Of a stretch of DNA of 64,000 bases, positions 1 through 8,219 are shown in pieces. This stretch comes from Nitrospirales bacterium LBB_01 (lineage in GTDB: Bacteria; Nitrospirota; Thermodesulfovibrionia; Thermodesulfovibrionales; Magnetobacteriaceae). The notes under the pieces are model-generated. The model saw only the letters and a program-made list of their open reading frames with translations. It did no database searches and was not told the origin of the DNA. The translations under genes were made by a program, and so were the position numbers. Each line of letters begins with the position of its first letter. The stretch's first letter is position 1. Where the stretch lies: the NCBI GenBank assembly GCA_004376055.2, contig CP049016.1, forward strand, positions 2,170,001-2,234,000, written 5' to 3'.

Positions 1-470
1 TCCTTTATCTTTAACACCTGTCCTCGTATAAGTCTTGCAAAAGCCGCCCACCCCACTATTGATATTGCAGCCATCACTGTAAAAACACTGGGCGGCATCA
101 GCACAGAAATTCCTATAGCTAATAATAGAGACGGGAAAGAAAGCGTCAGATCCACTAAAGCCATCAAAAGTGTATCCACTACACCGCCAAAAAACCCTGA
201 GACTAATCCCACAAAAAACCCGATTGACAATGCTGCTGCTGCTGCGATAAATGAAACCCCAAGGGAAATCCTCCCGCCGTACAGTATGCGGCATAACACA
301 TCACGCCCTAAGCTGTCTGTGCCGCATGGGTGTTTAGCTGTCGGAGTCTCCTTAATGCTGTATAAGTCTATTTTAAATGGATCATACGGGGTTAAGAATC
401 CAGCAAATATTACGGCTAACACTATAACAGCTAACAATCCCAGCGGGATGAATTTGACTGTTGCACTCAT
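1..470 (-). CDS. ABC transporter permease, DppC/OppC type (partial, C-terminus beyond window)
   Basis: Inner-membrane permease of a peptide/nickel-class ABC importer. The minus strand reads from an ATG at 470 off the window edge at base 1, so only about 156 N-terminal residues are present. After a first membrane segment and a PYDPF motif comes HPCGTDSLGRDV, the signature after TM1 of the DppC/OppC family; several hydrophobic segments follow. The start codon overlaps the stop of the upstream permease gene (ATGA at 467-470), so the two are translationally coupled, as DppB and DppC usually are. The transported substrate cannot be told from the permease. ATPase genes probably lie beyond the left edge. 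Confidence 0.88.
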   Translation of the reverse strand, partial: MSATVKFIPLGLLAVIVLAVIFAGFLTPYDPFKIDLYSIKETPTAKHPCGTDSLGRDVLCRILYGGRISLGVSFIAAAAALSIGFFVGLVSGFFGGVVDTLLMALVDLTLSFPSLLLAIGISVLMPPSVFTVMAAISIVGWAAFARLIRGQVLKIK

Positions 471-1387
471 GACACTCTGACCCTCGGATCCACATACCTA
501 TAAATAATATCCACCGCCGCATTTATAAAAACAAAAATAAAAGTGCCAGTTATTATACACCCTAACACAACCGGATAGTCACGCTTTAAAATGCCGTCAA
601 CCGTGAAACGCCCAATGCCGTCCCAGCCAAAAATTGTCTCAGTTAACACTGCCCCGTTTAGAAAACTTGCAAAATCAAGTCCTATCACAGTTATAACTGG
701 TATCAGAGTGTTTTTTAGTATGTGAATAAAGTTAATCCTGAGATGAGTCAAGCCCTTTGCTTTTAACACCTTCACAAACGGCAAGTCAATTGTTTCTATA
801 ACGGATGCCCTGGTAATTCTGGAAATGCTGGAAATTACAGGCAGCGACAATGTTATAGCTGGAAGAATCAGAAATTTTAAGCCACCAGTACCAGAGGGTG
901 GAAGGAGTTTTAGTTTTAAACTAAGAACAAGCATTAAAATTAGTCCGCTCCAAAACACAGGCATACTTATACCTGCCAGAGAAAGCGTTGAAAGCATCCT
1001 GTCAGCCAATTTGCCGTTGTTAAGACCGGAGAGAAACCCATAGAGAACTCCCAGCACTGTTGCCAAAAGTACGGCAGAGGCGGCAAGGGCAAGCGTGTTT
1101 GGGAGTTTTCTCAGTATCTCATCAAGCACATCTCGGTTTGAGTAGTAAGAGCGACCAAGATTACCTCTTATAACAAGACTTACATACCCTGTGTACTGAA
1201 AAATTATCGGCTTATCAACTCCCAAAGACGCTCGTATCCGCTCTAAATCCTCTGGTTTTGCGTGCTGTCCGACAAGCCCCTCGGCAGGGTCACCTGGCAG
1301 CATGTTTATTAGTAAAAAAGTGATAAGGGTTATCCCAAAAACCAACAAAACCACAACTGCTGTTTTTTTTATGATAAACCTAAGCAT
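467..1387 (-). CDS. ABC transporter permease, DppB/OppB type
   Basis: 306-residue inner-membrane permease, normal length for the DppB family, partner of the downstream DppC-type protein. It starts with one membrane helix, then the family's LPGDP motif (about residues 30-34), and has several further helices with the EAA-type cytoplasmic loop that contacts the ATPase (around KAKGLTHLRINFIHILKN). It ends in PRVRVS with the stop overlapping the next start. Likely imports peptides, nickel or similar small ligands. A family-5 binding protein is encoded at 31121-32764, but nothing ties the two together beyond family match. Confidence 0.9.
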   Translation of the reverse strand: MLRFIIKKTAVVVLLVFGITLITFLLINMLPGDPAEGLVGQHAKPEDLERIRASLGVDKPIIFQYTGYVSLVIRGNLGRSYYSNRDVLDEILRKLPNTLALAASAVLLATVLGVLYGFLSGLNNGKLADRMLSTLSLAGISMPVFWSGLILMLVLSLKLKLLPPSGTGGLKFLILPAITLSLPVISSISRITRASVIETIDLPFVKVLKAKGLTHLRINFIHILKNTLIPVITVIGLDFASFLNGAVLTETIFGWDGIGRFTVDGILKRDYPVVLGCIITGTFIFVFINAAVDIIYRYVDPRVRVS

Positions 1388-1564
1388 ATCCCAGAGCCAT
1401 CCTAAGAGTAATTATAGCATACTCGCTAAATCCGGCGTACTACCCCTAAATATATAATGGAGCCTCTAAAGTTTTCTCTTAAAGAACTAATTAAAGTGTT
1501 TGTGTTACAATATATCTGCTCATGTTTGTAGCTTGCTTATTTTGAAATTTTGGAGGAATTTGTT

Positions 1565-2596
1565 ATGAAAAGGTTATTTTTCTTATTGTTTATATTTCTT
1601 ATTATCACATTAAATGGATGCGGAGGAGGCCCCATAGCTGGGTCAACAACAACGACAACAACATCGGATGGCTCCTCGTCAACAACAACGACAACGGCGG
1701 CTTCTTCTGACAACTATACATGGACAGCTGAAACGACTGCTAGCAGCAGAAATTGGCACTCAATAGCGTCATCATCGGACGGAACCACACTTGTTGCAGC
1801 AGTTTACGGCGGATATATTTATACATCGTCAAATTCCGGTTCCTCATGGACAGTGCGAAGCGGCGGCGGGAGCAGAAATTGGTATGCTATAGCGTCATCA
1901 TCTGACGGCACAAAGCTTGCAGCAACAGTGTATGGCGGATATATCTATACATCGACAGATTCCGGTTCCACATGGACGTCTCAAACAGGTGCCGGCAGCA
2001 GAAATTGGTATGCTATAGCGTCATCATCTGACGGCACTGCGCTTGCCGCTGTAGTTTATGGTGGATATATTTATACATCGACAGATTCCGGTTCCACATG
2101 GACGTCTCAAACCTCTGCTAGCAGCAGAAATTGGTATGCTATAGCGTCATCGTCTGACGGCACTGCACTTGCCGCTGTAGTTTATGGCGGATATATTTAT
2201 ACATCGACAGATTCCGGCTCCAAATGGACAGCTCAAACCTCTGGCGGCATCGATTATTGGAATTCTATAGCGTCATCATCAGACGGAACAGTGCTTGCTG
2301 CTACAGTTTATGGCGGATATATTTATATCTCGACAGATTCCGGCTCCACATGGACAGCTCAAACAAGTGTTGGCACTGGGAATTGGCATTCGATCGTATT
2401 ATCATCAGATGGAACAGTGCTTGCAGCAGCAGTTTATGGTGGATATATTTATATCTCGACAGATTCCGGTTCCACATGGACAACCCAAACAAGCGCTGGC
2501 AGCAGAGACTGGTACTCAATTGCGTCGTCATCCGACGGGAAAAAACTCGCTGCTACGGTTTATGGCGGCTACATTTACATCGGTTCTTCAAACTGA
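1565..2596 (+). CDS. Lipoprotein with seven Asp-box repeats (probable seven-bladed beta-propeller)
   Basis: The N-terminus is a lipoprotein signal: KR, hydrophobic stretch, then the lipobox LNGC, so the protein should be lipid-anchored at a Cys near residue 19. A Ser/Thr-rich linker follows, then seven units of 42 residues, each with SSDG, VYGGYIY and an Asp-box S-T-D-S-G-S-x-W. The last unit lacks the final WTxQT strand, while the start of the repeat region supplies an extra WTAET, the pattern of a propeller closed by joining its ends. The ATG at 1565 is chosen because GGAGG at 1552-1556 precedes it; the TTG at 1550 would overlap this site. Function is unknown; such domains bind sugars or proteins. 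No operon partner is evident. Confidence 0.82.
   Translation: MKRLFFLLFIFLIITLNGCGGGPIAGSTTTTTTSDGSSSTTTTTAASSDNYTWTAETTASSRNWHSIASSSDGTTLVAAVYGGYIYTSSNSGSSWTVRSGGGSRNWYAIASSSDGTKLAATVYGGYIYTSTDSGSTWTSQTGAGSRNWYAIASSSDGTALAAVVYGGYIYTSTDSGSTWTSQTSASSRNWYAIASSSDGTALAAVVYGGYIYTSTDSGSKWTAQTSGGIDYWNSIASSSDGTVLAATVYGGYIYISTDSGSTWTAQTSVGTGNWHSIVLSSDGTVLAAAVYGGYIYISTDSGSTWTTQTSAGSRDWYSIASSSDGKKLAATVYGGYIYIGSSN
1718..2592 (+). repeat. Tandem 126-bp coding repeats (seven units)
   Basis: The motif AGCAGAAATTGG recurs at 1745, 1871, 1997 and 2123, exactly 126 bases apart, and the following units keep the period with more divergence. Units 2 to 4 are almost identical at DNA level, including third codon positions, which indicates recent duplication or gene conversion. 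The repeat lies wholly within the lipoprotein gene. Confidence 0.9.
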
Positions 2597-2646
2597 TACT
2601 ACTGTTTAGTAAAATGTTGTGATAAAATTTACTGAGCTTAAGAGTC

Positions 2647-2808
2647 TCAATGGCTGCCAGGAAAAAACGATATGCTTAGCCAATAAAAGAACACCAAAGA
2701 AGCTATTCCAATTCCAAGGCTCCACGCTATAAGTTTTTTCTCTATTGAGGACAGCGGCTCATACTCCATCCTCTTTAACTCTTCTGAAAGTTTTGGTTCA
2801 TCTGCCAT
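2647..2808 (-). CDS. 53-residue single-pass membrane protein, exporter partner
   Basis: Short gene read on the minus strand from ATG at 2808 to TGA at 2647. The product has a charged N-terminal half (KLSEELKRMEYEPLS) and one membrane helix (about residues 29-48, WSLGIGIASLVFFYW). An AGGAGG sits about 8 bases before the ATG. The gene begins 17 bases after the stop of the YeiH-like exporter gene, so the two should be cotranscribed. No family is recognised; a small accessory subunit of the transporter is the natural guess, by position only. Confidence 0.7.
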   Translation of the reverse strand: MADEPKLSEELKRMEYEPLSSIEKKLIAWSLGIGIASLVFFYWLSISFFPGSH

Positions 2809-2824
2809 ATTTGAAAACCTCCTC

Positions 2825-4575
2825 TTAACCAGTAATTACTGGCGGTTTTACTCCATGGAAAAACAACCATGAAATGAAAAGCCCGACCCAGATTATAAAC
2901 CCAAATAAACATACTACATACACCACTGCAAGTTTGCCTATCCCCTCTTCCCACAGTTTTTTGAAGTTTGACACAAGCCCAATTGTGAAAAACGTAAGAA
3001 CAAAAAACATGACTCTGAATGTGTTACTCTCATCTGTGGCAAGTTTTGCGTTAGCAAGCACTCCCCTCTGCTCTTTAATGCTACCGTTTAATGCTTTTAT
3101 TTTATCCTTTGACTGCCCTATTTGAGCTTTTATCGCTGATTCCACTGGTGTATCTTTAGCTGAAGCCACTTTCTTTTCCATCAAGGTGATTTCATCTTTC
3201 AAGTTTTTTATCTCCTTATCCACTGGTGCTATCGCCTTGGTGGATGGAAAACATATGGCTAAAAGCAGTATGAAAGTTACAACGTATCCGATAACGAACT
3301 TAGGGAATCTCTGCCAGATTTCTATTACTTTTACCTTTTCCCCTTCCTTACACTCTATCTTTGTGCACCAGACGATAGCCAAAACGAAGGCCCATACGCC
3401 GATAAACACATCTATAAACATCTTAACTGTTGTGCTGGTCATGGTAATCCAGCCCTCAGTGTACTTAATGCCTGTCATCTCCAGTGCTTTGGCGCGTATC
3501 AGAGCGTCGGTTATGGCTCCACTTGCCACGGCCCCTCCGTCTGTTTTAACCGCTAGCCCCATCCATGCTCCGGCAACAAGTGGCTCATTCCATAGAAATA
3601 TCTGAGCTATAAACGGTAAAATTAGCATTTCAACTACGGCAAAAATCACAACAAGCGAGGACACCATAATTGGCACCACAGGACGTGCCCTGATGGCTCC
3701 TCCTACCGCTATAGCTGCCGATACTCCGCAGATTGATATGCCTGCGGCAAGGGGAGCCGCCCATTCGCTGCTAAATTTAAAGTACTTTCTTGCCACGTAA
3801 TAAACCACCGCCCAATAGATTAGGTAGGCCTCAACAATGGCACAAAACCCCCTGAATAACACAGCCGAAGCTAACGTGAAAGACTCCGCCGCCTTAAGTC
3901 CCAGCAATGCACCCATTATTACGATAGCTGTTTTTATATATAGTTCGGGCTTTGCAGCATCTTTTAACAACTCCGATAACCCCGGAAAGAAATTGCCCAC
4001 AATAAGACCAGCTATTAGAGCCACTATAAACCCTGCCTCACCAGTCAGACTCAAAGCCCAGCTTATCTTAAACCCAGCTAACTGGTTTTTAGTGGCCGCT
4101 ATGTGAGCGTAATGCCCCGTAAACCAACACAGGTAACTTATCCAAAATATTACGGTAAACCCTACTGCAAACTTACCCACATTGATACGCATTAAACCTG
4201 CTCCGATTAGCATAACCGAAAGCATAGCCAGATAGGTGAAAAATAGAGAGGCAAAACCGCTAACACCCTTTTTTTCATAAGTGTCGCCGACTTTAAGAGC
4301 AGAAACATCCTCCTTTACAGTGATGGCATCCTCTTTGCCGTCAGCATGTTTAAGTGTCAGCTTAGAACCCTCTATTTTTGTATCTCTCCCTTTACGGACT
4401 GAAAATTTTTTGACACCGGTGAGAGCGCCTTAGCCGGGTCTGTCCACACTTTGTTGCTAACCCCCCAGCCCATAAGATCAGTGCCCCAAAAGACCCCCAA
4501 CGATACAACGAAAATGAAAATACCAAGAAACAACGCCAGCCAGTCCTCACTTATCCCTGCATTGCTCTTTTCCAT
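2825..4575 (-). pseudogene. YeiH-family (UPF0324) putative sulfate exporter, frameshifted
   Basis: A long membrane protein of the YeiH/UPF0324 family, members of which are annotated as putative sulfate exporters. In this sequence it is split: an ATG at 4575 (GGAGG about 10 bases upstream) gives 67 residues with one helix, ending at TAG 4372-4374. The remaining 466 or more residues lie in another frame whose open stretch has no canonical start before the first helix. Adding one A to the five-A run at 4375-4379 joins the halves smoothly through a soluble insert (IEGSKLTLKHADGK, then ITVKEDVSALKVGD). The joined protein is about 580 residues, with many helices, a coiled-coil-like charged segment near the C-terminus and two last helices. 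It may be a sequencing error in a homopolymer or a true mutation. Confidence 0.72.
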
Positions 4576-4661
4576 GACTTAGTGTCCTCCATATAAGTTT
4601 TGATTGTGACAATCGTAACACACAGACTGCCAAACGCCAACACTCTTGCAAACTTAGTCAC
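4551..4661 (-). CDS. Possible 36-residue leader ORF before the exporter gene
   Basis: A GTG at 4661 opens a frame of 36 codons ending at TAA 4551-4553, overlapping the first 25 bases of the exporter gene in another frame. An AAGGAGG lies upstream, about 13 bases from the GTG, longer than ideal. The product has one hydrophobic stretch (VLAFGSLCVTIVTI). It could be a translational-coupling leader or a chance frame; support is weak. Confidence 0.25.
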   Translation of the reverse strand: MTKFARVLAFGSLCVTIVTIKTYMEDTKSWKRAMQG

Positions 4662-4785
4662 TGAAAACGCCTATCCTCCTTAAAATACGACATTTGTTCT
4701 GTATAAACAGTAACTTTTCTTTGCTGCCTGCCTAAAATATTTGTCGTGACCATAAAAATAATATGCACCTTGTGAAGACGCCTAC

Positions 4786-4814
4786 AGTATAAAAAGTGAA
4801 GTTAGAAAAGTCAA
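4786..4814 (-). promoter_or_regulatory. Sigma70-type promoter for the exporter operon
   Basis: On the minus strand, TTGACT (4809-4814) and TATACT (4786-4791) are separated by exactly 17 bases. They lie about 210 bases before the exporter ATG at 4575, leaving a long 5' leader that holds the 36-codon frame. Otherwise the gene-free stretch 4662-4950 shows only AT-rich sequence and the palindrome at 4915-4927. Confidence 0.6.
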
Positions 4815-4914
4815 GTGTGCGAATATGAAAGGTGCAAAAAAAATTTTAAACCTTTTTAAACTCTCCGGTGTCTAATGCTTAGATGATAAAGTTAGCAGCT
4901 ATCAGACACAATGT

Positions 4915-4927
4915 CCCCTGTCAGGGG
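4915..4927. promoter_or_regulatory. Short palindrome before the Spy-like gene
   Basis: CCCCT-GTC-AGGGG forms a perfect 5-bp stem 24 bases before the ATG at 4951. A wider imperfect pair, GTGTCT and AGACAC, lies just upstream (about 4868-4911). Either could be an operator for an envelope-stress regulator; this is position-based inference. Confidence 0.3.
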
Positions 4928-4950
4928 TCAAATCAACAAATGGAGGTAAT

Positions 4951-5445
4951 ATGAAAAGGAAAGTAATCAGTATTTTGGTAATGCTGTATTTTGTGGTTTT
5001 TGCGATGGCCGGCAGTGCCTTAGCTCATAATGACGACGAGGGTAAGAGCAGCGATAAGAAATCAGACCACAAAGAAATGTGGAAAAAGCATAAAGCCATG
5101 ATGCAGGAAAAGATGATTAAGGCGCTTGGCCTGGATAAAGAAACCTCTGGAAAGCTTATAACAATTTTTGACAACTACGGCAAAAAAAGGCATGAGCTTA
5201 GACACTCCTTTAAGAGTAACATTAAAGAGCTAAAAGAGGCCGTAAACAAGAAAGATGAAGCCGCGATGAAGGATATTTTAGGGAAAATGGATGAGGCTCA
5301 TAAAGAACTAAAAAATCTGATGGAATCTGAAAAGGGTGAGATTAATGGTCTTTTGACAGTTCAACAGCAGGCCAAATATGCACTCTTTAAGGCGGATTTC
5401 CGCAAAAAGATGATGGGAAAACACATGAAGAAGGACAAATCCTAA
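4951..5445 (+). CDS. Spy/CpxP-like periplasmic protein
   Basis: 164 residues with a clear Sec signal peptide (MKRKV, hydrophobic core, cleavage after GSALA, about residue 25). The mature part is highly charged and alpha-helical, with an LTVQQQAKYALFK stretch matching the LTxxQ motif of Spy/CpxP/zinc-resistance-associated proteins. Spy is an ATP-independent periplasmic chaperone and CpxP a stress-signalling inhibitor; which role applies here is not visible. His- and Met-rich ends (KHKAMMQEKM; KMMGKHMKK) may bind metal. GGAGG sits 5-6 bases before the ATG. The gene stands alone, with a possible operator upstream and a convergent terminator region at 5448-5527 after it. Confidence 0.75.
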   Translation: MKRKVISILVMLYFVVFAMAGSALAHNDDEGKSSDKKSDHKEMWKKHKAMMQEKMIKALGLDKETSGKLITIFDNYGKKRHELRHSFKSNIKELKEAVNKKDEAAMKDILGKMDEAHKELKNLMESEKGEINGLLTVQQQAKYALFKADFRKKMMGKHMKKDKS

Positions 5446-5513
5446 TGAACTTGTGTTTCTTCTTTTAGCAAGGCTAAATCAACCCAGAACACAAGCAGTT
5501 AACGAATAGTTAC

Positions 5514-5527
5514 GGGGAATTTTCCCC
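5514..5527. terminator. Convergent terminator hairpin
   Basis: GGGGAATTTTCCCC followed by TTTG lies between the convergent Spy-like and STAS genes. A longer pair, CTTGTGTT and AACACAAG, lies just before it. Together they probably stop transcription from both sides. Confidence 0.5.
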
Positions 5528-5539
5528 TTTGTACCGTTG

Positions 5540-5914
5540 TCATTTGCAAGCACTATACGCAGCCTCTTCAGAATCAAAGATTTTGACGAGGCTGTTGTAG
5601 AGTCCTGCCATTTTAAATATCCTGTTGACGTCTTCGTTTGAGGAAACAAAGAATATTTTTTTACTATTTGCGGCAAGTTTCTTTAAAACTATTACAATAT
5701 TTCTCAAACCAGCACTGCTTAGATGGGTAAGTGAATTAAGATTCACTATGAAAACACTTTCACCGGCGTTGAGCTTTTCGTCAATGATTTTAGCAAACTC
5801 CGGAGCGTTCTGGCTGTCCATACTCCCAGACACAGTTATGACCAAAGCCTCGTTGTGTTTTTTGAAATCAAAAACGAGACCGCCTTCCTTATCTTTTTTT
5901 GTATCAAATTTCAT
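5540..5914 (-). CDS. STAS-domain anti-anti-sigma factor
   Basis: 124 residues forming one STAS domain of the SpoIIAA/RsbV type. The segment LTHLSSAGLRNIV contains the serine at the helix start that partner kinases phosphorylate. In this partner-switching scheme the unphosphorylated protein binds the anti-sigma kinase and releases its target. The start ATG overlaps the stop of the kinase gene (ATGA at 5911-5914), and a PP2C phosphatase gene lies upstream, so the three form one operon. No sigma factor gene is adjacent; the final target is therefore unknown. Confidence 0.9.
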   Translation of the reverse strand: MKFDTKKDKEGGLVFDFKKHNEALVITVSGSMDSQNAPEFAKIIDEKLNAGESVFIVNLNSLTHLSSAGLRNIVIVLKKLAANSKKIFFVSSNEDVNRIFKMAGLYNSLVKIFDSEEAAYSACK

Positions 5915-6360
5915 ATGTTCCCCCTTTTATAGTTTTTAATATCAGACATTTTATTCTTTATCATTGTAAGTGTATTTACGTTATCTATAGAGTTATAGCT
6001 GACCTCATCCATAAGCTGATGAATAAGATAGACTCCGAGACCGCCTATTTTTCGCTCTGACACTGATGATGTTAAATCTGGTTTGGCTGCTGTTTCAGGG
6101 TCAAAGGGTTTACCGTGACTTTCTATTGAAATCACAATGTCAGCCACTCTGTTATGTAGTTTAATACAAATCTCGCCGCTTTCGTCATACCCGTGATTTA
6201 CTATGTTTATACATGCCTCATCCATAGCCGTTTGCACATCAAACGAATCATGTTTGTTAAAGCCCAGTTCATTTAAAATACCCTTTGTAAATTTTAGAAT
6301 AACCGGTATATTTTCTAACAGTGCCGGCACGGTAAGTTCATAGGTTCCTCTGTCAGTCAT
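5911..6360 (-). CDS. Anti-sigma factor serine/threonine kinase (RsbW/SpoIIAB-like)
   Basis: About 149 residues of the HATPase_c fold. The N-box region (AMDEACINIVNHGYD) and the glycine box (SERKIGGLGVYLI) are those of RsbW-type kinases, which phosphorylate the STAS partner and sequester a target protein. I use the ATG at 6360 because it follows the upstream stop by one base (TAA-T-ATG); an in-frame TTG at 6378 would add six residues inside the previous gene. No strong ribosome site is seen, consistent with coupling to the phosphatase gene. Confidence 0.88.
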   Translation of the reverse strand: MTDRGTYELTVPALLENIPVILKFTKGILNELGFNKHDSFDVQTAMDEACINIVNHGYDESGEICIKLHNRVADIVISIESHGKPFDPETAAKPDLTSSVSERKIGGLGVYLIHQLMDEVSYNSIDNVNTLTMIKNKMSDIKNYKRGNI

Positions 6361-6361
6361 A

Positions 6362-7747
6362 TTAACCAGTACCGCCAATGTATTTAATGGATAGTATGGT
6401 TATGTCGTCAGATTGAGGGGCGTCTTTTGTAAATTCCCCAACCTCTGACATCACGCTGTCAGTCAACGCCTTCAAAGAGCCAACTTGAGCGTTGCACAGT
6501 GAGTTTTTCAGACGTTTTAACGTAAACATATTACCGTCTATGTCCTTAGCCTCATCAACGCCGTCTGTGTATGTGAATATGATATGACCTTTGTCAAGGG
6601 TGACAGAGTGTTCCTTAAACTCTGCATCATCCATAAGTCCCAGAGCCGGGCCCATATCTGTTTCCAACTCCACAGCATTGCCACCTCCTGTTAGTATAAA
6701 TGGAGGATTATGTCCGCCGCTGCAGTATGAGAATTGTCCGGAGGTAGTGTTTACTATACCTGCAAACATGGTTACAAACATCATTGTCTCGTTATCTATG
6801 CAAAGCTCCTTATTTATTTTGTGCATGATTTGCCGTGGTGATGTGTCTTTTTTAGCATTGGCTCTTCGCTCCATTCCACTCCATCCGGTAACCGTCTTTG
6901 TAGATGTGTCATTTATAGCAAGGGTTCTGAAAAGAGTTTTAACCCTTACCATAAAAAGGGCTGCCGGTACACCTTTATCAGAGACATCCCCGATGGCAAA
7001 ACATAACAGATGGTCATTTATGAAGAAGAAGTCATAGAAATCACCGCCTACCTCTTTAGCCGGAGAAATAAAGGCGTCTATATCAATATTGGATTCATCG
7101 GTGGCGATGGGAAACTTTCTTGGCAGCATACTCATCTGTATTTCGTAAGAAAGTTTCATCATCTCCTGATCCTTTTTATGTTCTATGTATAGTTCAGTTA
7201 AAAAAGCCCGCTCAATCGCAATTGATACATGAACCGCTATGGATTCAATCAGCATTTCGTCGTTTTTATCAAAAGGTAATCCGCTTTTTTTGTTAATCAC
7301 CTGCAAAACGCCAATCAATTCTCCTTCGTTATTGATAAGCGGCAGACACAGTACAGAGCGAGTCCTGTAGCCTGTTTTTAAGTCAAATTCACGATTAAAC
7401 CACTCATTATCATAAGCGTCAGGAACATTAATCTTTTGGCGGGTTCTTGCCGCATATCCGGCTATTCCGAAAGCTACAGCAAATCTGATTTCGTTACGAT
7501 CCAATCCCTTTCCGACATAGCTCCAAAGCTCCTCCTTGTTCTCGTCGTAAACAAAAACCGTACACCTGTCAGCCTCCATAACATCAGAGGTATGCTCAAC
7601 AATTACGCTAAGTATGTTTTCAAGCTCAACCTCGCTCTGTATAGCTTTAGAGACTTGAGTAACAGCACTCAGATAATACGACAGACAATGATCGTATCTG
7701 CCACAAAGTGCCTCCTCTTTCTCAGTTGTAAACAATGTAATCCTCAC
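6362..7747 (-). CDS. GAF-domain PP2C phosphatase (RsbU/SpoIIE type)
   Basis: 461 residues: a GAF sensor domain (about 38-185), a linker helix (IEHKKDQEMMKLSYEIQMSMLP) and a SpoIIE-type PP2C domain (about 230-455) with the metal-binding motifs EVGGDFYDFF and IGDVSDKGVPAALFM and the later SGGHNPP and TYTDGVDE. It should dephosphorylate the STAS protein in response to a ligand or redox state sensed by GAF, switching the module on. The start is a GTG at 7747; GAGGT lies almost directly against it, so the true start is uncertain. First gene of the three-gene operon. Confidence 0.9.
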   Translation of the reverse strand: MRITLFTTEKEEALCGRYDHCLSYYLSAVTQVSKAIQSEVELENILSVIVEHTSDVMEADRCTVFVYDENKEELWSYVGKGLDRNEIRFAVAFGIAGYAARTRQKINVPDAYDNEWFNREFDLKTGYRTRSVLCLPLINNEGELIGVLQVINKKSGLPFDKNDEMLIESIAVHVSIAIERAFLTELYIEHKKDQEMMKLSYEIQMSMLPRKFPIATDESNIDIDAFISPAKEVGGDFYDFFFINDHLLCFAIGDVSDKGVPAALFMVRVKTLFRTLAINDTSTKTVTGWSGMERRANAKKDTSPRQIMHKINKELCIDNETMMFVTMFAGIVNTTSGQFSYCSGGHNPPFILTGGGNAVELETDMGPALGLMDDAEFKEHSVTLDKGHIIFTYTDGVDEAKDIDGNMFTLKRLKNSLCNAQVGSLKALTDSVMSEVGEFTKDAPQSDDITILSIKYIGGTG

Positions 7748-7785
7748 ACCTCATGCGTCTTATATATATGCCCGATTGTTTACAA
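7726..7785. promoter_or_regulatory. Paired operator-like sites around the phosphatase start
   Basis: TTGTAAACAAT at 7726-7736 and its exact reverse complement ATTGTTTACAA at 7775-7785 form a perfect 11-base inverted repeat 38 bases apart. Each half is itself nearly dyad-symmetric (TTGT-N2-ACAA). They straddle the phosphatase start codon and face its promoter region, which suggests a repressor that could loop the DNA. The regulator is unknown. Confidence 0.4.
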
Positions 7786-7807
7786 TTGTACATTAAGAGA
7801 TGCTAAT

Positions 7808-7837
7808 TTGACAATAGAATATGAGTTTTATTAGAAT
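7808..7837 (+). promoter_or_regulatory. Sigma70-type promoter for the small-gene/pilB pair
   Basis: A perfect TTGACA at 7808-7813 is followed, after 18 bases, by TAGAAT at 7832-7837. It is divergent from the phosphatase operon and about 100 bases before the 7941 ATG. Confidence 0.6.
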
Positions 7838-7940
7838 AGGCAAGGTGTCTGTATTTTAATAGCAGCCACTCCACATATACAAGGTCTTGGGTCTTGATGT
7901 GGAGTCAGGCAAGTTAGTTTTTAAACGGGGGTCTGCGTTT

Positions 7941-8216
7941 ATGTGGATTATAACGGAACATTTTGAGCTGCTTAATTTAGACCATGTTGTACGAATAAAA
8001 AGAGTCAAGGGTGAGGACACGTGCACGATAGTGGCAGAGACTGTCAAAGGCGATGATGTCTTCATCAGGCTTGCTCACACACCAAACGGATACAAGGAAT
8101 GTGCCGATTGCAACAAGTCAGGCAAAGAGACCGGTATGATTAAGATTATAGAGTCTCTCAATGCTCTGGATATTAGTTCAAAAAGCACATATGAGCTGCA
8201 CTTCAGATCAGGGTAG
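7941..8216 (+). CDS. Hypothetical 91-residue protein upstream of pilB-like gene
   Basis: Family not recognised. From ATG 7941 the product is soluble and beta-rich (FELLNLDHVVRIKRVKG, then a segment with a CADC pair near the middle). The start is chosen for a GGGGG-type site about 9 bases upstream; the frame can extend to a TTG at 7887, giving 109 residues. It ends 3 bases before the ATPase gene and is surely cotranscribed with it. The short strand-turn-strand pattern recalls small ligand- or RNA-binding domains, but no function can be assigned. Confidence 0.6.
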   Translation: MWIITEHFELLNLDHVVRIKRVKGEDTCTIVAETVKGDDVFIRLAHTPNGYKECADCNKSGKETGMIKIIESLNALDISSKSTYELHFRSG

Positions 8217-8219
8217 AGT

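Noticed and set aside
1718-2592. CRISPR array
   Set aside because: The 126-base units are coding, in frame and without unique spacers.
4372-4440. Programmed -1 frameshifting in the exporter gene
   Set aside because: There is an A AAA AAT heptamer upstream, but the junction at the five-A run gives a better joined protein with a single base change; no downstream pseudoknot is apparent.
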